A stretch of DNA of 54,192 nt from Candidatus Aminicenantota bacterium (GTDB taxonomy: Bacteria > Acidobacteriota > Aminicenantia > UBA2199). A program made the position numbers and the translations under genes. Under the pieces are notes generated by a model. That model had not been told where the DNA came from. It searched no databases and was given only the letters and a program-made list of their open reading frames with translations. The DNA lies in NCBI GenBank assembly GCA_024644125.1, contig JAHELQ010000001.1, positions 1 through 54,192 of the forward strand, given 5' to 3'. Each line of letters starts with the position of its first letter. Position 1 is the first letter of the stretch. This document shows positions 26,159 through 35,997 of the stretch, piece by piece.

Positions 26159-26971
26159 TTATGATCCGAAGACGCCGTCAATTCCAAATAATTTCACCAG
26201 ATAGTGAGCCACCCCTTCGGAATATACGTCACTGGCCTTCATGGAGAATTGTTCTAGCAACGTCGGGACTGCGTTTCGCATCACTACGGGGTGCCCTACC
26301 AATTTTAGAGTTTCAAAATCGTTGTAATTATCCCCGAAATAAATCGCTTCTTGTACAGAGATGCCGGTTTGCAGGCACAATCTCGCGAGCGCTTTATCTT
26401 TGCGCGCATACGGAGGAGTCACTTCCAACCAGGACTCCTCCTTTCCTTCTGAATAGATCAATTGATACCGCTCCCCTACCAACTCCGAGAGCCCGCTCTT
26501 CAGGTCCTGCACCAGATAATTAGGTATCAAAGTGGAGATTCCGGTAATTCCGTCGAAGGAGGTAATCTCATCCAATTGCTCAAAGTAAGAACGTTTTTTC
26601 GTTTCGCCATGGCCTTTGTACAATACCTTGAAATCGCCGTTTTTTCCATTATATACAATGATGGGAACCTGTTGCTGGTCGAGGAAGTGGTAGATGGGAG
26701 CCACATCTTCAGCTTCGATTCCCATCTCCCAAACGATGGAGCCGTTCTGTTCACACAAGGTTCCGTTCTGTACGATGACTGTGATGTTTGGATCGAGGTT
26801 GCGGATATAATTGCGGGTGGTCAGGTAGTTGAAGCCGGTAATCAAGGCAATAGGAATTCCATTTGCCGAAAGTTGGTTCAATACATTGCACGTGAATTCG
26901 GGAATCACATGCTCACCGTAAGTTAGCGTTCCGTCGATATCCGATGCTATTAATCTCGGTAATTTGCTCAT
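26159..26971 (-). CDS. HAD-superfamily (Cof/IIB type) phosphatase
   Basis: A 270-residue hydrolase. Motif I is ASDIDGTLT near residue 9 (nucleophile and acid Asp), motif II is LITGF, motif III is the Lys region ARKDKALARL, and motif IV is YFGDNYNDFE. The large cap between motifs II and III makes it a class IIB enzyme, a family that acts on sugar phosphates, phosphoglycolate or cofactors such as FMN and PLP; the substrate cannot be read from the sequence. The start codon cannot move downstream without losing motif I. It is a single gene with its own promoter immediately upstream. Confidence 0.88.
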   Translation of the reverse strand: MSKLPRLIASDIDGTLTYGEHVIPEFTCNVLNQLSANGIPIALITGFNYLTTRNYIRNLDPNITVIVQNGTLCEQNGSIVWEMGIEAEDVAPIYHFLDQQQVPIIVYNGKNGDFKVLYKGHGETKKRSYFEQLDEITSFDGITGISTLIPNYLVQDLKSGLSELVGERYQLIYSEGKEESWLEVTPPYARKDKALARLCLQTGISVQEAIYFGDNYNDFETLKLVGHPVVMRNAVPTLLEQFSMKASDVYSEGVAHYLVKLFGIDGVFGS

Positions 26972-26976
26972 ACCTA

Positions 26977-27005
26977 ATTATAGCGTATCGAGGTGCCATG
27001 ATCAA
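26977..27005 (-). promoter_or_regulatory. Promoter giving a probable leaderless HAD phosphatase mRNA
   Basis: On the - strand, TTGATC (27005-27000), 17 nt, TATAAT (26982-26977). Only five bases separate the -10 box from the ATG at 26971, so transcription should begin at or within a base or two of the start codon. Confidence 0.6.
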
Positions 27006-27151
27006 GCACTCTATCATCTACATCACGAGACGTCGATTGGAATTCGAGAGAACTCCGATGAAGCGGCTTTCGCCGAAGGACGGTTTGCCCGCGACCGGCA
27101 TTTTTTTTGCAGAGATGCATCGTCTCTTTTCAACGAACAATAAATGGTATC

Positions 27152-27180
27152 TTGACAGGTTGGGGCGTGTCTGGTAGAAT
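27152..27180 (+). promoter_or_regulatory. Promoter of tRNA-Ser
   Basis: A perfect TTGACA (27152-27157), a 17-nt spacer and TAGAAT (27175-27180); the mature tRNA starts 11 bases later at 27192. Confidence 0.8.
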
Positions 27181-27191
27181 TAGTCTTTCAA

Positions 27192-27281
27192 GGAGGGATG
27201 GCAGAGCGGTTGAATGCGGCGGTCTTGAAAACCGTTGACCCTTTGCGGGGTCCGTGGGTTCGAATCCTACTCCCTCCGCCA
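27192..27281 (+). tRNA. tRNA-Ser (anticodon UGA)
   Basis: A class II tRNA. The acceptor stem GGAGGGA/TCCCTCC pairs fully; the anticodon loop is CTTGAAA with TGA at 27226-27228; the long variable arm is a GACCC/GGGTC hairpin; the T arm is GTGGG-TTCGAAT-CCTAC. Discriminator G is at 27278 and CCA is encoded (27279-27281). It reads UCA and wobble UCN serine codons. It is a lone tRNA with its own promoter. Confidence 0.97.
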
Positions 27282-27380
27282 CTTTCCTCATCATAGCCAA
27301 CTTCCTTTCCCTATCCCCTATAAATTCCAAGGAACGATCTCGCGCCGCTATCGATACAGAAAGTCCGGCTGGCTAAAAAA

Positions 27381-27416
27381 AAAGCCCGCCGGGAGTGCGC
27401 CTCGGCGGGCTTTTTA
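27381..27416. terminator. Bidirectional rho-independent terminator
   Basis: AAAGCCCGCCG (27381-27391) and CGGCGGGCTTT (27403-27413) form an 11-bp stem with an 11-nt loop. It is flanked by a run of A on the left and T on the right, so it can end transcription on both strands: from the tRNA side and from the peptidase-exporter gene ending at 27455. It marks the right border of the core block. Confidence 0.9.
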
Positions 27417-27454
27417 ATTAAATTCAGGAACGTTGTGTAAAGTTATGCAAAAGG

Positions 27455-30400
27455 TTATGTGGTTACTTTGTAGTCTTTACTCACTCTATCGATTTTACCC
27501 ATATCCATCTTGATAATACGATCGGCCACATCGAAGTAATGGTCGTCGTGTGTGATGACAATCACGATTTTACCTTCGGATTTCATGCGGGGCAATAATT
27601 CACGGTAAAAGAATTTGCGGAATTCCGGATCCTGGTCCGCGGCGATCTCATCGAAGAGATAGATGGGAGAATCTTCGAGGTAACATTGAAGAAGCGCCAA
27701 TCTCTTGCGTTGGCCGCCGGAGAGATCGACGGTGGAAAATGCGTTGTCCTTTACTGTCACCTTGTCCTGCATCCGCAACAGTTGCAGGTATTCCTCCACC
27801 TTGCCATCCTGGTCTTCAAGATCCACATTGTACATCTTCTGGAAGAGGTGAAAATCGCTGAATACAACCGAATAGTATTCGCCCAACCGCTGGGAGCCGT
27901 TGGATGAACCTTCCACCTCGACAGTGCCCTGGTGGGGCTCGTAAAGACCGGTCAGCAGTTTGGCCAGAGTTGTCTTACCGCTACCGTTGCCGCCGATGAT
28001 GAAGGTGATCTCGCCTTTGTTGAATTTCAGATCGACAGGGCCTACAATGAATTTTCCATCTTCGCTTTCGCTTTTGTATTCAAACATTACATTATCGGCT
28101 TTGATGGATTCGATCTCTCCTTCCCGCTGATGCCGCGCTTCCATAACTTTGGGATCCAGCGTGGCGGGGATATCTCTTTCAAATCCCTTAACTCTACCCC
28201 AGGAAACCCGTATGCGGATGATGTTGGGGATCGCGTTCAGTATTACGTTAAATGGCCCGATGAGGAAGAGGAGAATCATGATAAAGCTCATGAGAGTGAA
28301 TTTCGAGATCTCCGGAAAGAGCTCCGGAATCCCAAAACCGACTGCGGCCAACACAATGAGGAGCAGCGACTCCCCTATCAAGAACGCATTGACAAATTTG
28401 ATACCGGATTGGGTGGTTTTGTTACGAAATTCATGGCACACTAAATCGACATCCGAGCTGTATTCCCGTTTTTTGTTCACCTGCAAACTCAATTCCTTGA
28501 AGCCGTCGATCATGCCGTTGATCAACCGCATGAACACATTCTGGGTATCGCGCGCCTGTTCCAGAAGAACCCGCGCTTTGGCCATGACTTTATTGTAAAG
28601 CAAAGAAATGGCCACCACAACCAACACTGTAACGGCGGTCGCCCAAAACGCGATTGTGGCGAGATAGACAAATGCGCATACAATGGTAATGAGGCTTGTC
28701 ACTAGAGCAACCACGATGTTGGCGGCGTTTCCTATCTGGCCGGTATCGTCGCTTAGCGTGGCAAAGACCCTTCCTCGATCTAATTGTTCAAATTTTTGAT
28801 AGGATGTGAGAAACACCTTCCGCACCAGATTGACGCGCATATCGTAGACAATACGGAAGGTAATTTTGAGTAGCTCTGTTTGAATGATTTTTCGGCCGCC
28901 GATATAGATACCGAACGCCAACCCAAAATAGAGGAGCTGGTAATAGAGCTCCATGTTCCCCCGCAAAGAATTGGTGATGAGGAAGATCACCATTGCGTTC
29001 GCCCCGCCTGCCAGGAGGCTGAGAACGATAATCAACGGCAATCTGCGAATCAGTTGGTTTCGCTGGGGAAAAATGCTTGAAAATAGATAGCCAAGGTAAG
29101 TGGCGGCTATCGCTAGAAGCAACATAAACACCGCAGTTTTAAAACTCAACGGAGCCCAAACCAATGTGGTTTCCCAGGAGAGCCCGGTCATGGCATAGGG
29201 AAGAAGGTAGATTCCATATAGATAGGGGCAAAAAAGAATTAACGCTCCAGACATCTTGCCCAACGTTTTTAGGTCGGGAAGCAAGAAACGGCGATTGTCC
29301 TTGAGAATATCCTTGAAGATGGAAATCCAAAACACGATAATTGCCAACAGAAAAATTGCCAACATCACGGAAATGACAGTTCCAGCTTTGTCCACATCAT
29401 TTGGGGGTACTGTCTTGATGTCCGGTTGCTTTCCTGCGGCCATATCCATGATCATTTTACCGATGGCGGTGGTGTAAGTGGAATTGGAATTGGCCATAAC
29501 CGCAACGGCGACCTTTTCCTTCTCATTGAACCCCATGTAACAGGTGAAATTTGGATTCAGGCCGTCGTGTTCCACAATACCGGATGTATCCACATATGTC
29601 TGCCAACCATAGCCATATGACGCGAGCGTCTGCTTGTTGGGAGAAATTGTCGTGTCCCGTTGATGGGATAGTTCGAAAATATCTTTGAACGGGGTGTCGA
29701 TGTTCCCCATATTCAATTGCAGCCAACGAGCCATATCTTCCGCATTGGACACAATGTAACCGGCGGGATTGTTGCCCCTGTATACAGGCGCGTCAAACGG
29801 TCTGGGTGCGAAAAAGCTTATTTTATGGCCAACGGCCATCGGCAGCGATCCATCGCCTTTACCCACCCGGGTCCCGTCCATACCCAGAGGCGCGAAAACC
29901 AATTGCTGCATGGCCTCTTCATATGTTTGTCCGGTCACCGCTTCGATCGCGGCTCCAACCACATCGTAATTGAGGGTGGCATATTCATACTGCGAACCAG
30001 GCGCTCGGTCCAATTTGTATCCCGAAACTTTCATCGCGGTCAGACGAAGTTCGTCGTTTGAATCTCCAGGAGTAATTAGATCTACTGTTTTTGCAGGCAA
30101 TCCGGTTGTATGCCTCAAACATTGCCGGATGGTGGGCGCCACTTTTTTTCCATTGTATAAAAAGTGAAATCCCTCTAGATATGTCGATACCGGTTCGTCC
30201 AGCACGATTCGCCCTTCGTTAGCTAATCTCAACGCAGCAAACGCGGTAAACGCCTTACTGCACGAGGCCAACTGGAACAGCGTTTTATCGGTGACAGCGG
30301 AATCCGCATCATTGCCTTCAACGCCATAGCCCCTTGTGTAAACCTCTCCATCCGCCATCACAACCGCTACGCCGAGCCCGGGAATTTTTCCGTCATCCAT

Positions 30401-30538
30401 AAATTCCCGGATCTGGCGGTCAAATTCTTCCGGCACGAACGGCCGTTCGGCCCTCTCTCCGGCCCATAAACCGGCGAGCGTGAGCATCGCTATAATCATC
30501 GCGGCGGAAATCCGCCGCATCCCTTTCTCTGGGCACAT
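27455..30538 (-). CDS. Serine peptidase (beta-lactamase/S12 fold) fused to a cyclic-peptide-type ABC exporter
   Basis: A 1027-residue protein. A Sec-type signal (basic MRR, hydrophobic core, LWAG near residue 27) leads into an S12 domain (about 35-370) with SxxK as SCSK (Ser 92, Lys 95), a YAT motif in place of the usual YSN, and HDG near 325. Three hydrophobic helices follow (about 380-500), the same topology as ClbP/XcnG/ZmaM prodrug peptidases. Next comes a six-helix exporter domain and an ATPase with Walker A GGNGSGKTT (about 851), LSGGQ (about 938), Walker B IYLFDE and the switch His in VITHDD. The transporter half is of the SyrD/PvdE cyclic-peptide family. It is the last gene of the biosynthetic operon, 26 bases after the PKS. 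Inference: it exports the product and trims it in the periplasm. Substrate specificity (for example an N-acyl-D-Asn leader) is not shown; the only E-containing module in view does not have an Asn code. Confidence 0.9.
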   Translation of the reverse strand: MCPEKGMRRISAAMIIAMLTLAGLWAGERAERPFVPEEFDRQIREFMDDGKIPGLGVAVVMADGEVYTRGYGVEGNDADSAVTDKTLFQLASCSKAFTAFAALRLANEGRIVLDEPVSTYLEGFHFLYNGKKVAPTIRQCLRHTTGLPAKTVDLITPGDSNDELRLTAMKVSGYKLDRAPGSQYEYATLNYDVVGAAIEAVTGQTYEEAMQQLVFAPLGMDGTRVGKGDGSLPMAVGHKISFFAPRPFDAPVYRGNNPAGYIVSNAEDMARWLQLNMGNIDTPFKDIFELSHQRDTTISPNKQTLASYGYGWQTYVDTSGIVEHDGLNPNFTCYMGFNEKEKVAVAVMANSNSTYTTAIGKMIMDMAAGKQPDIKTVPPNDVDKAGTVISVMLAIFLLAIIVFWISIFKDILKDNRRFLLPDLKTLGKMSGALILFCPYLYGIYLLPYAMTGLSWETTLVWAPLSFKTAVFMLLLAIAATYLGYLFSSIFPQRNQLIRRLPLIIVLSLLAGGANAMVIFLITNSLRGNMELYYQLLYFGLAFGIYIGGRKIIQTELLKITFRIVYDMRVNLVRKVFLTSYQKFEQLDRGRVFATLSDDTGQIGNAANIVVALVTSLITIVCAFVYLATIAFWATAVTVLVVVAISLLYNKVMAKARVLLEQARDTQNVFMRLINGMIDGFKELSLQVNKKREYSSDVDLVCHEFRNKTTQSGIKFVNAFLIGESLLLIVLAAVGFGIPELFPEISKFTLMSFIMILLFLIGPFNVILNAIPNIIRIRVSWGRVKGFERDIPATLDPKVMEARHQREGEIESIKADNVMFEYKSESEDGKFIVGPVDLKFNKGEITFIIGGNGSGKTTLAKLLTGLYEPHQGTVEVEGSSNGSQRLGEYYSVVFSDFHLFQKMYNVDLEDQDGKVEEYLQLLRMQDKVTVKDNAFSTVDLSGGQRKRLALLQCYLEDSPIYLFDEIAADQDPEFRKFFYRELLPRMKSEGKIVIVITHDDHYFDVADRIIKMDMGKIDRVSKDYKVTT

Positions 30539-30564
30539 GTATCCTCCTTAGGTTATATTGCTGA

Positions 30565-33500
30565 TTACACGTATTCCTTTATAATTCCGGCTGTTTTTTT
30601 CACATGGGGCGGCTCCAGCATTGTCACATGATCTCCAGTAGTTTCGATCACATGGACTTTGCCGTAAGACATTTTCTTCACCGCCTGAGGTTCCACTCTA
30701 AATTTTGACCGGATGGCTTTAATATTCAATATGGGAGCATGAATGACTCCCGAGAACTTTCGTTGATGGGGAATTTTGGCAAAGGCCATGAACATGTCGT
30801 GCAACAATTCCGCAACCTCTTTCTTCGCAGCTTCCGCCTCGTCGGGCGACAACGCCGGTTGTCCGGCCCGTTCCCGATCCACTATTCGAGCTTCAGCGAC
30901 ATAGGCTTCGAATTCCTGCGACAATTCCTCGACGGACTTGCCGAAATAAGTCTGCTTTCTGGATTTGAATAATCCCCCCAACGTGCGGACCGAATCGGCG
31001 AATCGGTGCAGGAAGAAGTATTGCACAGGGATCATGACCGGTTCGTCAAGCATGATCGTATGCTCCACTTTCATTCCCATCGCCTCCATCTTTTTCACCA
31101 AATTGTAGGCAACAAAATCGCCGAAACAATAGCCGCCGATAATATAGGGACCCTCCGGTTGAACCTCTCTGATCTGGTAGAGATAATCGTCCACCATCTC
31201 AAACATCGAGGTGGGATACGGAGACCTACGGGAGACGCCCCTCGCCTGGACGCAATAGACGCTGAACTCCTTTTCCAACAATTTTCCTAAATCCCTGTAT
31301 TGATAAGCAAGCCCGTGAAGCGGGTGGATGAAGAAAATTTTCCTCTCCTGCTCGCATTTGTTGAGTTTTACGATGCACTCCGGTCCCGCTTCGGAGCGCT
31401 CTCCCCCGAGACTTGCGGCCAATTGTCGAATGGTGGGATAGAGTATGATGTCGCTGAGGTCTAATTGGCAACCCAACGCCTCTTTGATTTTCGGTACAAT
31501 GGTCAACGCCTTGAGTGAATCTCCGCCCAATTCGAAGAAATCATCGTCGATTCCCACCTTCTGTATTCCGAAGAATTCCTGCCAAATCCGGCACAACGCC
31601 ATTTCGGTATCTGTAGCGGGTGCCGCGAACACGCTTCCGAGCTCCGGCCGTTGATGCAAGCTTGCCGCCGGTTGGGCAGCGGAAGTTTGATTGAAGCCCT
31701 GGCTCATGGTGGCTTGCACTTTTTCATCCGCCTCTCGCAACACTCCGAAGAGATCTCGGGTGCAGATGATATTCAACGGTTTACCGTGCCCCACAGCTCT
31801 GCGGAACACCTCGACTCCTTCCCGGTTACTCAAACCACCGGGAATCATACCTTCATAATCGAGATTTTGGGCATCGGGAAAATCCATATCAATGGCGTTC
31901 CGGGTCATCCCGCCCTCGAGCCAATCATCCCATTCGATAGCGAGGCTGAAGATTCCGGACTTCACCGCTTTGTATCCGGCAAAGGCATCCATGAATTCAT
32001 TGGCGGCATTGTAGCTAACCTGTGCGAATTTCCGCTTGTACAATTGGTTACCCAGCGAGGAGAACAAAATCATAAAATCGAGAGGCTCCTCTCGGAGCAA
32101 CGACTCCAACACCAATGTGCCGCGAACTTTGCAATCCATATATTGTTCGGTGATCTTGCGCGTCCGTTTCTGGATCACCCCGCCGAAATCGATGACACCG
32201 GCGGCGTGAATCACGCCGTTAATGGGCCCGTAACTGGCTTTTGTGTGTTTAATGATCTCCTGCATCGCCTTTATATCCGAGATATCGGCGCTATAGACCG
32301 CGACCGAAGCTCCAGCCTGCTGGAACGCCTGCAACGAGAGGATCTTCTGTTTGATCTTCTCGGGTTCGTTTGGATCATCAAGTCGTTCACTCCATTCAAT
32401 TTCCGGGGGAAACGAACTGCGGCCGATCATTACCAATTTAGCCTTGTAGGCGGTAGCAAGGAATTCGGAGACGCTGAACCCCATACCCCCGAAGCCGCCA
32501 ATCACCAGATACACGCCGCCGGTTTTGAACGGAAGCTGCCGGTCCGGAACTTCTTCGAGATGCATGGGGATTTGCCGCTGCACAAACCGTTCTCCATATC
32601 TCCAGGCAACGAAGGGATCGCTCTCCCCTATCAAGATGTCGTCGAGCACTTTCCGTAGCAACAAATCTTTCCCGCTGCCGGAAAACTCCTGAGGCTGAAT
32701 ATCAATGCACCGGCAAGTGAGATGGGGATATTCCACCGGAATTATTTTCACCGCCCCCAGCATGGTTGTTTTTTCAGGGAGCGCGAACTCATCTTCGGCA
32801 ACGCGAAACATTTGATTGGCCAATACAACGATGGCGACATCCTGCTTGATCCTTTGTCGGCCAATGGCTTGCGCCATATTGAGCAAGCTGAAGAGTCCCA
32901 TATCCTGGTCTTCATCCAATTCTTCCAGGGAAACTGGCCTCTCTCGCTCGGCGGTGACATTCCAGCAATGAATAATTCGCGCCGGGATGGAGTTCTGCTG
33001 TTTCAATTCCGCGAATAAGCGGTCATAATCTTTCGGCGACGAGGGATCGACGAAGATGAGGTCCCCCTCTTGTCGATATGTTTTGCCGGGTAGTACCATG
33101 ATGAGCGGATGCCCTACCGAATCTTCCAGCCTCCGTTGAAGACTGCTCTCGAATTCCCCTTCGCGCAAAAACAAAAGCCATGGAGCGGTGTCTGCCGGAT
33201 CTGATTGTTTGGAGATGTGTTCTTTTAGCGATTTTGGCTTCCAGTCATATTGGTAAAACCAATCGCCGATATCCGAACGTTTGGGGAGTACCGGCCGCTT
33301 GTTCATATTTTTTCGTATGGCGGCGTAGGTTTGTTGGGAAAAAAGAAATGTCTGTCCGGCAAATGGGTAAACCGGAAGTGGAATGCGCTGGGGAGTGGAA
33401 TCTCCATGGAACGCTTTCCAATCGACAACCACGCCATTCATCCAGGCCTGTCCAATTTTTTCCAGGAAATAGCAAGCTGAGTCGGAGCTCTCTTGAGGAT

Positions 33501-35997
33501 GGGGGATGAGGTTGATGCACGGTTGGCCGTTTTTCTTTTCTGGATGTTGATTTGCAAATGCGGTCAGTGTTTTCCCGGGCCCAATCTCCAGTAACACTAT
33601 CTTTGGTTTTTGCAGGAGCAGCCCCATTCCATCGGCGAAACGAACGGTGCCTCGCAACTGCCGCGCCCAATAACCAGGATCGGTAGCATCTTCCTTTGTG
33701 ATCCAGTTTCCGGTGGCATTGGAGATGAATGGAATCTGCGGTTCTTTTAGATTTATTGTATCGAAGGCGGCGATGAAATCATCGAGCATCGGCTCCATCA
33801 TCTGAGAGTGGAAAGCGTGGGATGTGTGAAGCAGTCGCGACTCGATCCCCCTACTCTTCAATGTGTCCTGGAAGGCGGTAATTTCGTCTGTCTCACCAGA
33901 GATTACACAGCGATCAGGACTGTTGACAGCCGCTAGCGACAGGGACTGCGGCAACAGGGCATCCAATTCTTTTGCCGGCAGAGGGACGCTGAGCATCGAG
34001 CCGGGCTTCATGGCTTGCATCAAGCGACCGCGGGTGGATACGATGCGCATGGCATCATCCAGGGAAAAAACCCCCGACAAATGAGCCGCCACGAATTCAC
34101 CGATACTGTGCCCCATCATGGCGTAAGGCCGGATGCCCCATGAGATAAGTGTTTTGGCCATGGCATATTCCAGGGCGAATAGGAGCGGTTGGGTGTTTTC
34201 CGTATTGTTGACAGGGGGATTCCCATCTTCTCCGGATGTTGTAACCGATGGATAAACGATCCCTTTGAAATCTTTCCCGGTAAAATGGAGCAAGATCTCG
34301 AAGCATCGATCCATCTCTTCCCGGAAGATTTTTTCGGTTTGGTACAATTCCAAAGCCATATTCTCATACTGGCTCCCCTGCCCGGAGAAGAGAAACGCCA
34401 CCGGAGCCGGGCCTTCCGGCGCCCGCGCGGTTCCTCTCGCTCCAGCGGGTTTTTGTTCCATTTCCAGGACCAATTGCCGGTTGTCTGAAGCGAGCCAGAC
34501 TCGACGGAAAGTCATCTGCTTGCGCCCCTGTTGCAGTGTAAACGCCGCTTCCTGGAGGTTTATCTCAGGATTCTTTGCGAAAAATTCCTTGAATTGAACC
34601 GTCTTTCGATCAAGAGCTTCACTCGAACGGGTGGAAAGTACGATGAGCTGCTGCTTCCGATTGGGAGCCTGGGAGAAGCTCGTCTCGGGAAGAGGCGCCT
34701 CTTCCAAAATTGCATGCGCGTTTGTCCCGCCGATACCGAACGAGCTCACCGCGGCGCGACGCGGCGTTCCATTACGGCTCCAATCTATCACTCTTGTATT
34801 GACGTAAAATGGACTGTTTTTGAAATCGATTTTGGGATTCGGCCTATTAAAATGGAGACTGGCGGGAATTTGACCTCGATGTAGCGTCATGGCAGCTTTT
34901 ATAAATCCCGTTACTCCGGCGGCGGTGTCCAGATGGCCGATGTTGGTCTTTACCGAACCCACCGCGCAAAATTGCTTCTTTTCTGTTTTGAACGCCAATC
35001 GCAACGCCTCGATTTCCACCGGATCGCCAAGTATGGTTCCAGTGCCGTGGGCCTCGATGTATCCGATACTCTCCGATGCGACCTCGGCAGCCTCCAGAGC
35101 CAATCGCACCACCTCCGCCTGGCCTTCGACGGAGGAAGCGGAGAACCCCACTTTGCGAACCCCGTCATTGTTAATAGCCGATCCTTTAACGACAGCATAT
35201 ATATTATCTCTGTCAGCCACCGCCTGCGGCAATGGTTTAAGAACCACAACTGCGACCCCGTCGCCGCCGACAATGCCCTTAGCGTCGGCGTCAAATGCGC
35301 GGCAACGACCTTCGGGGGAATGAATCATCCCTTCGATATAAAAATATCCCTCTTTGCCCAGCCGCGTGGCTTTAGCGCCACCGGCCAGGGCCATATCGCA
35401 TTCTCCGTTCAAAAGCGACTGGCATGCCAGATGAATCGCCACCAACGACGTGGAGCACGCTGTATTGAGCGTTACGCTGGGTCCGCGGAGATCGAGTTTG
35501 TAAGAAACCCGTTGAGCGATAAAGTCTTTGCTGTTCAAATTGAATGAATCAAACTCCCCTACTTCGCGCGCCAGACCGGAGAGAATCGACAATGCCTGCC
35601 ATTGAAAATGTTCGCTGGCTCCGGCAAAAAATCCGATAAGTCCATTGAACCGATCAGGATCATAGCCGGCGTTTTCCAATGCCCACCACGATACTTCATG
35701 CAGTTGCCGCATTTGTGGATCCATGATTGCCGCCTCTTTTGGAGTATAACCAAAGAACGCCGCATCGAATTGACCGATATTTTTAAGTAAACCGGCAGCC
35801 TTTACATAATTGGGCGAATGGATCACCTTGAGAGGAATACCTTCATCTTGAAGTTCCCGATCTGTAAAAAAGCTTACCGATTCTCGTTCATTGAGAAGAT
35901 TATCCCAGAATCCATCTATATCATCCGCTCCAGGAAACCTCCCCGCCATACCGATGACTGCGATTTCCAAACCGGTGTATTGTTGTTCAAGACTCAT
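30565..35997 (-). CDS. Type I PKS module with chain release: KS-AT-KR-ACP-TE (Cys thioesterase)
   Basis: 1810 residues. KS (about 8-430): TACSTSL with Cys 181, EAHGTGT and NIGHLDTAAG. AT (about 525-830): GHSIGE with Ser 631 and the HAFH motif of malonyl-CoA-specific domains. KR (about 930-1390): the nucleotide loop GGFGGMG (about 1165), the catalytic SSLG and YNAAN (Tyr 1329), so it should be active. There is no DH, ER or methyltransferase. ACP: GGDSL, Ser 1494. TE (about 1545-1810): the nucleophile motif is GYCFG, with Cys 1624 where Ser is usual; a candidate His lies in GDHVTM. It should add one malonate unit to the peptide from the preceding NRPS, reduce it to a beta-hydroxyacyl chain and release it. 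The start ATG has GGAG seven bases upstream and overlaps the preceding gene by 11 bases. Confidence 0.96.
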   Translation of the reverse strand: MSLEQQYTGLEIAVIGMAGRFPGADDIDGFWDNLLNERESVSFFTDRELQDEGIPLKVIHSPNYVKAAGLLKNIGQFDAAFFGYTPKEAAIMDPQMRQLHEVSWWALENAGYDPDRFNGLIGFFAGASEHFQWQALSILSGLAREVGEFDSFNLNSKDFIAQRVSYKLDLRGPSVTLNTACSTSLVAIHLACQSLLNGECDMALAGGAKATRLGKEGYFYIEGMIHSPEGRCRAFDADAKGIVGGDGVAVVVLKPLPQAVADRDNIYAVVKGSAINNDGVRKVGFSASSVEGQAEVVRLALEAAEVASESIGYIEAHGTGTILGDPVEIEALRLAFKTEKKQFCAVGSVKTNIGHLDTAAGVTGFIKAAMTLHRGQIPASLHFNRPNPKIDFKNSPFYVNTRVIDWSRNGTPRRAAVSSFGIGGTNAHAILEEAPLPETSFSQAPNRKQQLIVLSTRSSEALDRKTVQFKEFFAKNPEINLQEAAFTLQQGRKQMTFRRVWLASDNRQLVLEMEQKPAGARGTARAPEGPAPVAFLFSGQGSQYENMALELYQTEKIFREEMDRCFEILLHFTGKDFKGIVYPSVTTSGEDGNPPVNNTENTQPLLFALEYAMAKTLISWGIRPYAMMGHSIGEFVAAHLSGVFSLDDAMRIVSTRGRLMQAMKPGSMLSVPLPAKELDALLPQSLSLAAVNSPDRCVISGETDEITAFQDTLKSRGIESRLLHTSHAFHSQMMEPMLDDFIAAFDTINLKEPQIPFISNATGNWITKEDATDPGYWARQLRGTVRFADGMGLLLQKPKIVLLEIGPGKTLTAFANQHPEKKNGQPCINLIPHPQESSDSACYFLEKIGQAWMNGVVVDWKAFHGDSTPQRIPLPVYPFAGQTFLFSQQTYAAIRKNMNKRPVLPKRSDIGDWFYQYDWKPKSLKEHISKQSDPADTAPWLLFLREGEFESSLQRRLEDSVGHPLIMVLPGKTYRQEGDLIFVDPSSPKDYDRLFAELKQQNSIPARIIHCWNVTAERERPVSLEELDEDQDMGLFSLLNMAQAIGRQRIKQDVAIVVLANQMFRVAEDEFALPEKTTMLGAVKIIPVEYPHLTCRCIDIQPQEFSGSGKDLLLRKVLDDILIGESDPFVAWRYGERFVQRQIPMHLEEVPDRQLPFKTGGVYLVIGGFGGMGFSVSEFLATAYKAKLVMIGRSSFPPEIEWSERLDDPNEPEKIKQKILSLQAFQQAGASVAVYSADISDIKAMQEIIKHTKASYGPINGVIHAAGVIDFGGVIQKRTRKITEQYMDCKVRGTLVLESLLREEPLDFMILFSSLGNQLYKRKFAQVSYNAANEFMDAFAGYKAVKSGIFSLAIEWDDWLEGGMTRNAIDMDFPDAQNLDYEGMIPGGLSNREGVEVFRRAVGHGKPLNIICTRDLFGVLREADEKVQATMSQGFNQTSAAQPAASLHQRPELGSVFAAPATDTEMALCRIWQEFFGIQKVGIDDDFFELGGDSLKALTIVPKIKEALGCQLDLSDIILYPTIRQLAASLGGERSEAGPECIVKLNKCEQERKIFFIHPLHGLAYQYRDLGKLLEKEFSVYCVQARGVSRRSPYPTSMFEMVDDYLYQIREVQPEGPYIIGGYCFGDFVAYNLVKKMEAMGMKVEHTIMLDEPVMIPVQYFFLHRFADSVRTLGGLFKSRKQTYFGKSVEELSQEFEAYVAEARIVDRERAGQPALSPDEAEAAKKEVAELLHDMFMAFAKIPHQRKFSGVIHAPILNIKAIRSKFRVEPQAVKKMSYGKVHVIETTGDHVTMLEPPHVKKTAGIIKEYV

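Noticed and set aside
31651..32658. A 335-codon open frame on the + strand inside the PKS
   Set aside because: It is antisense to the KR region of a clearly coding PKS, has no recognisable domain and no ribosome-binding site; it is a by-product of codon bias.
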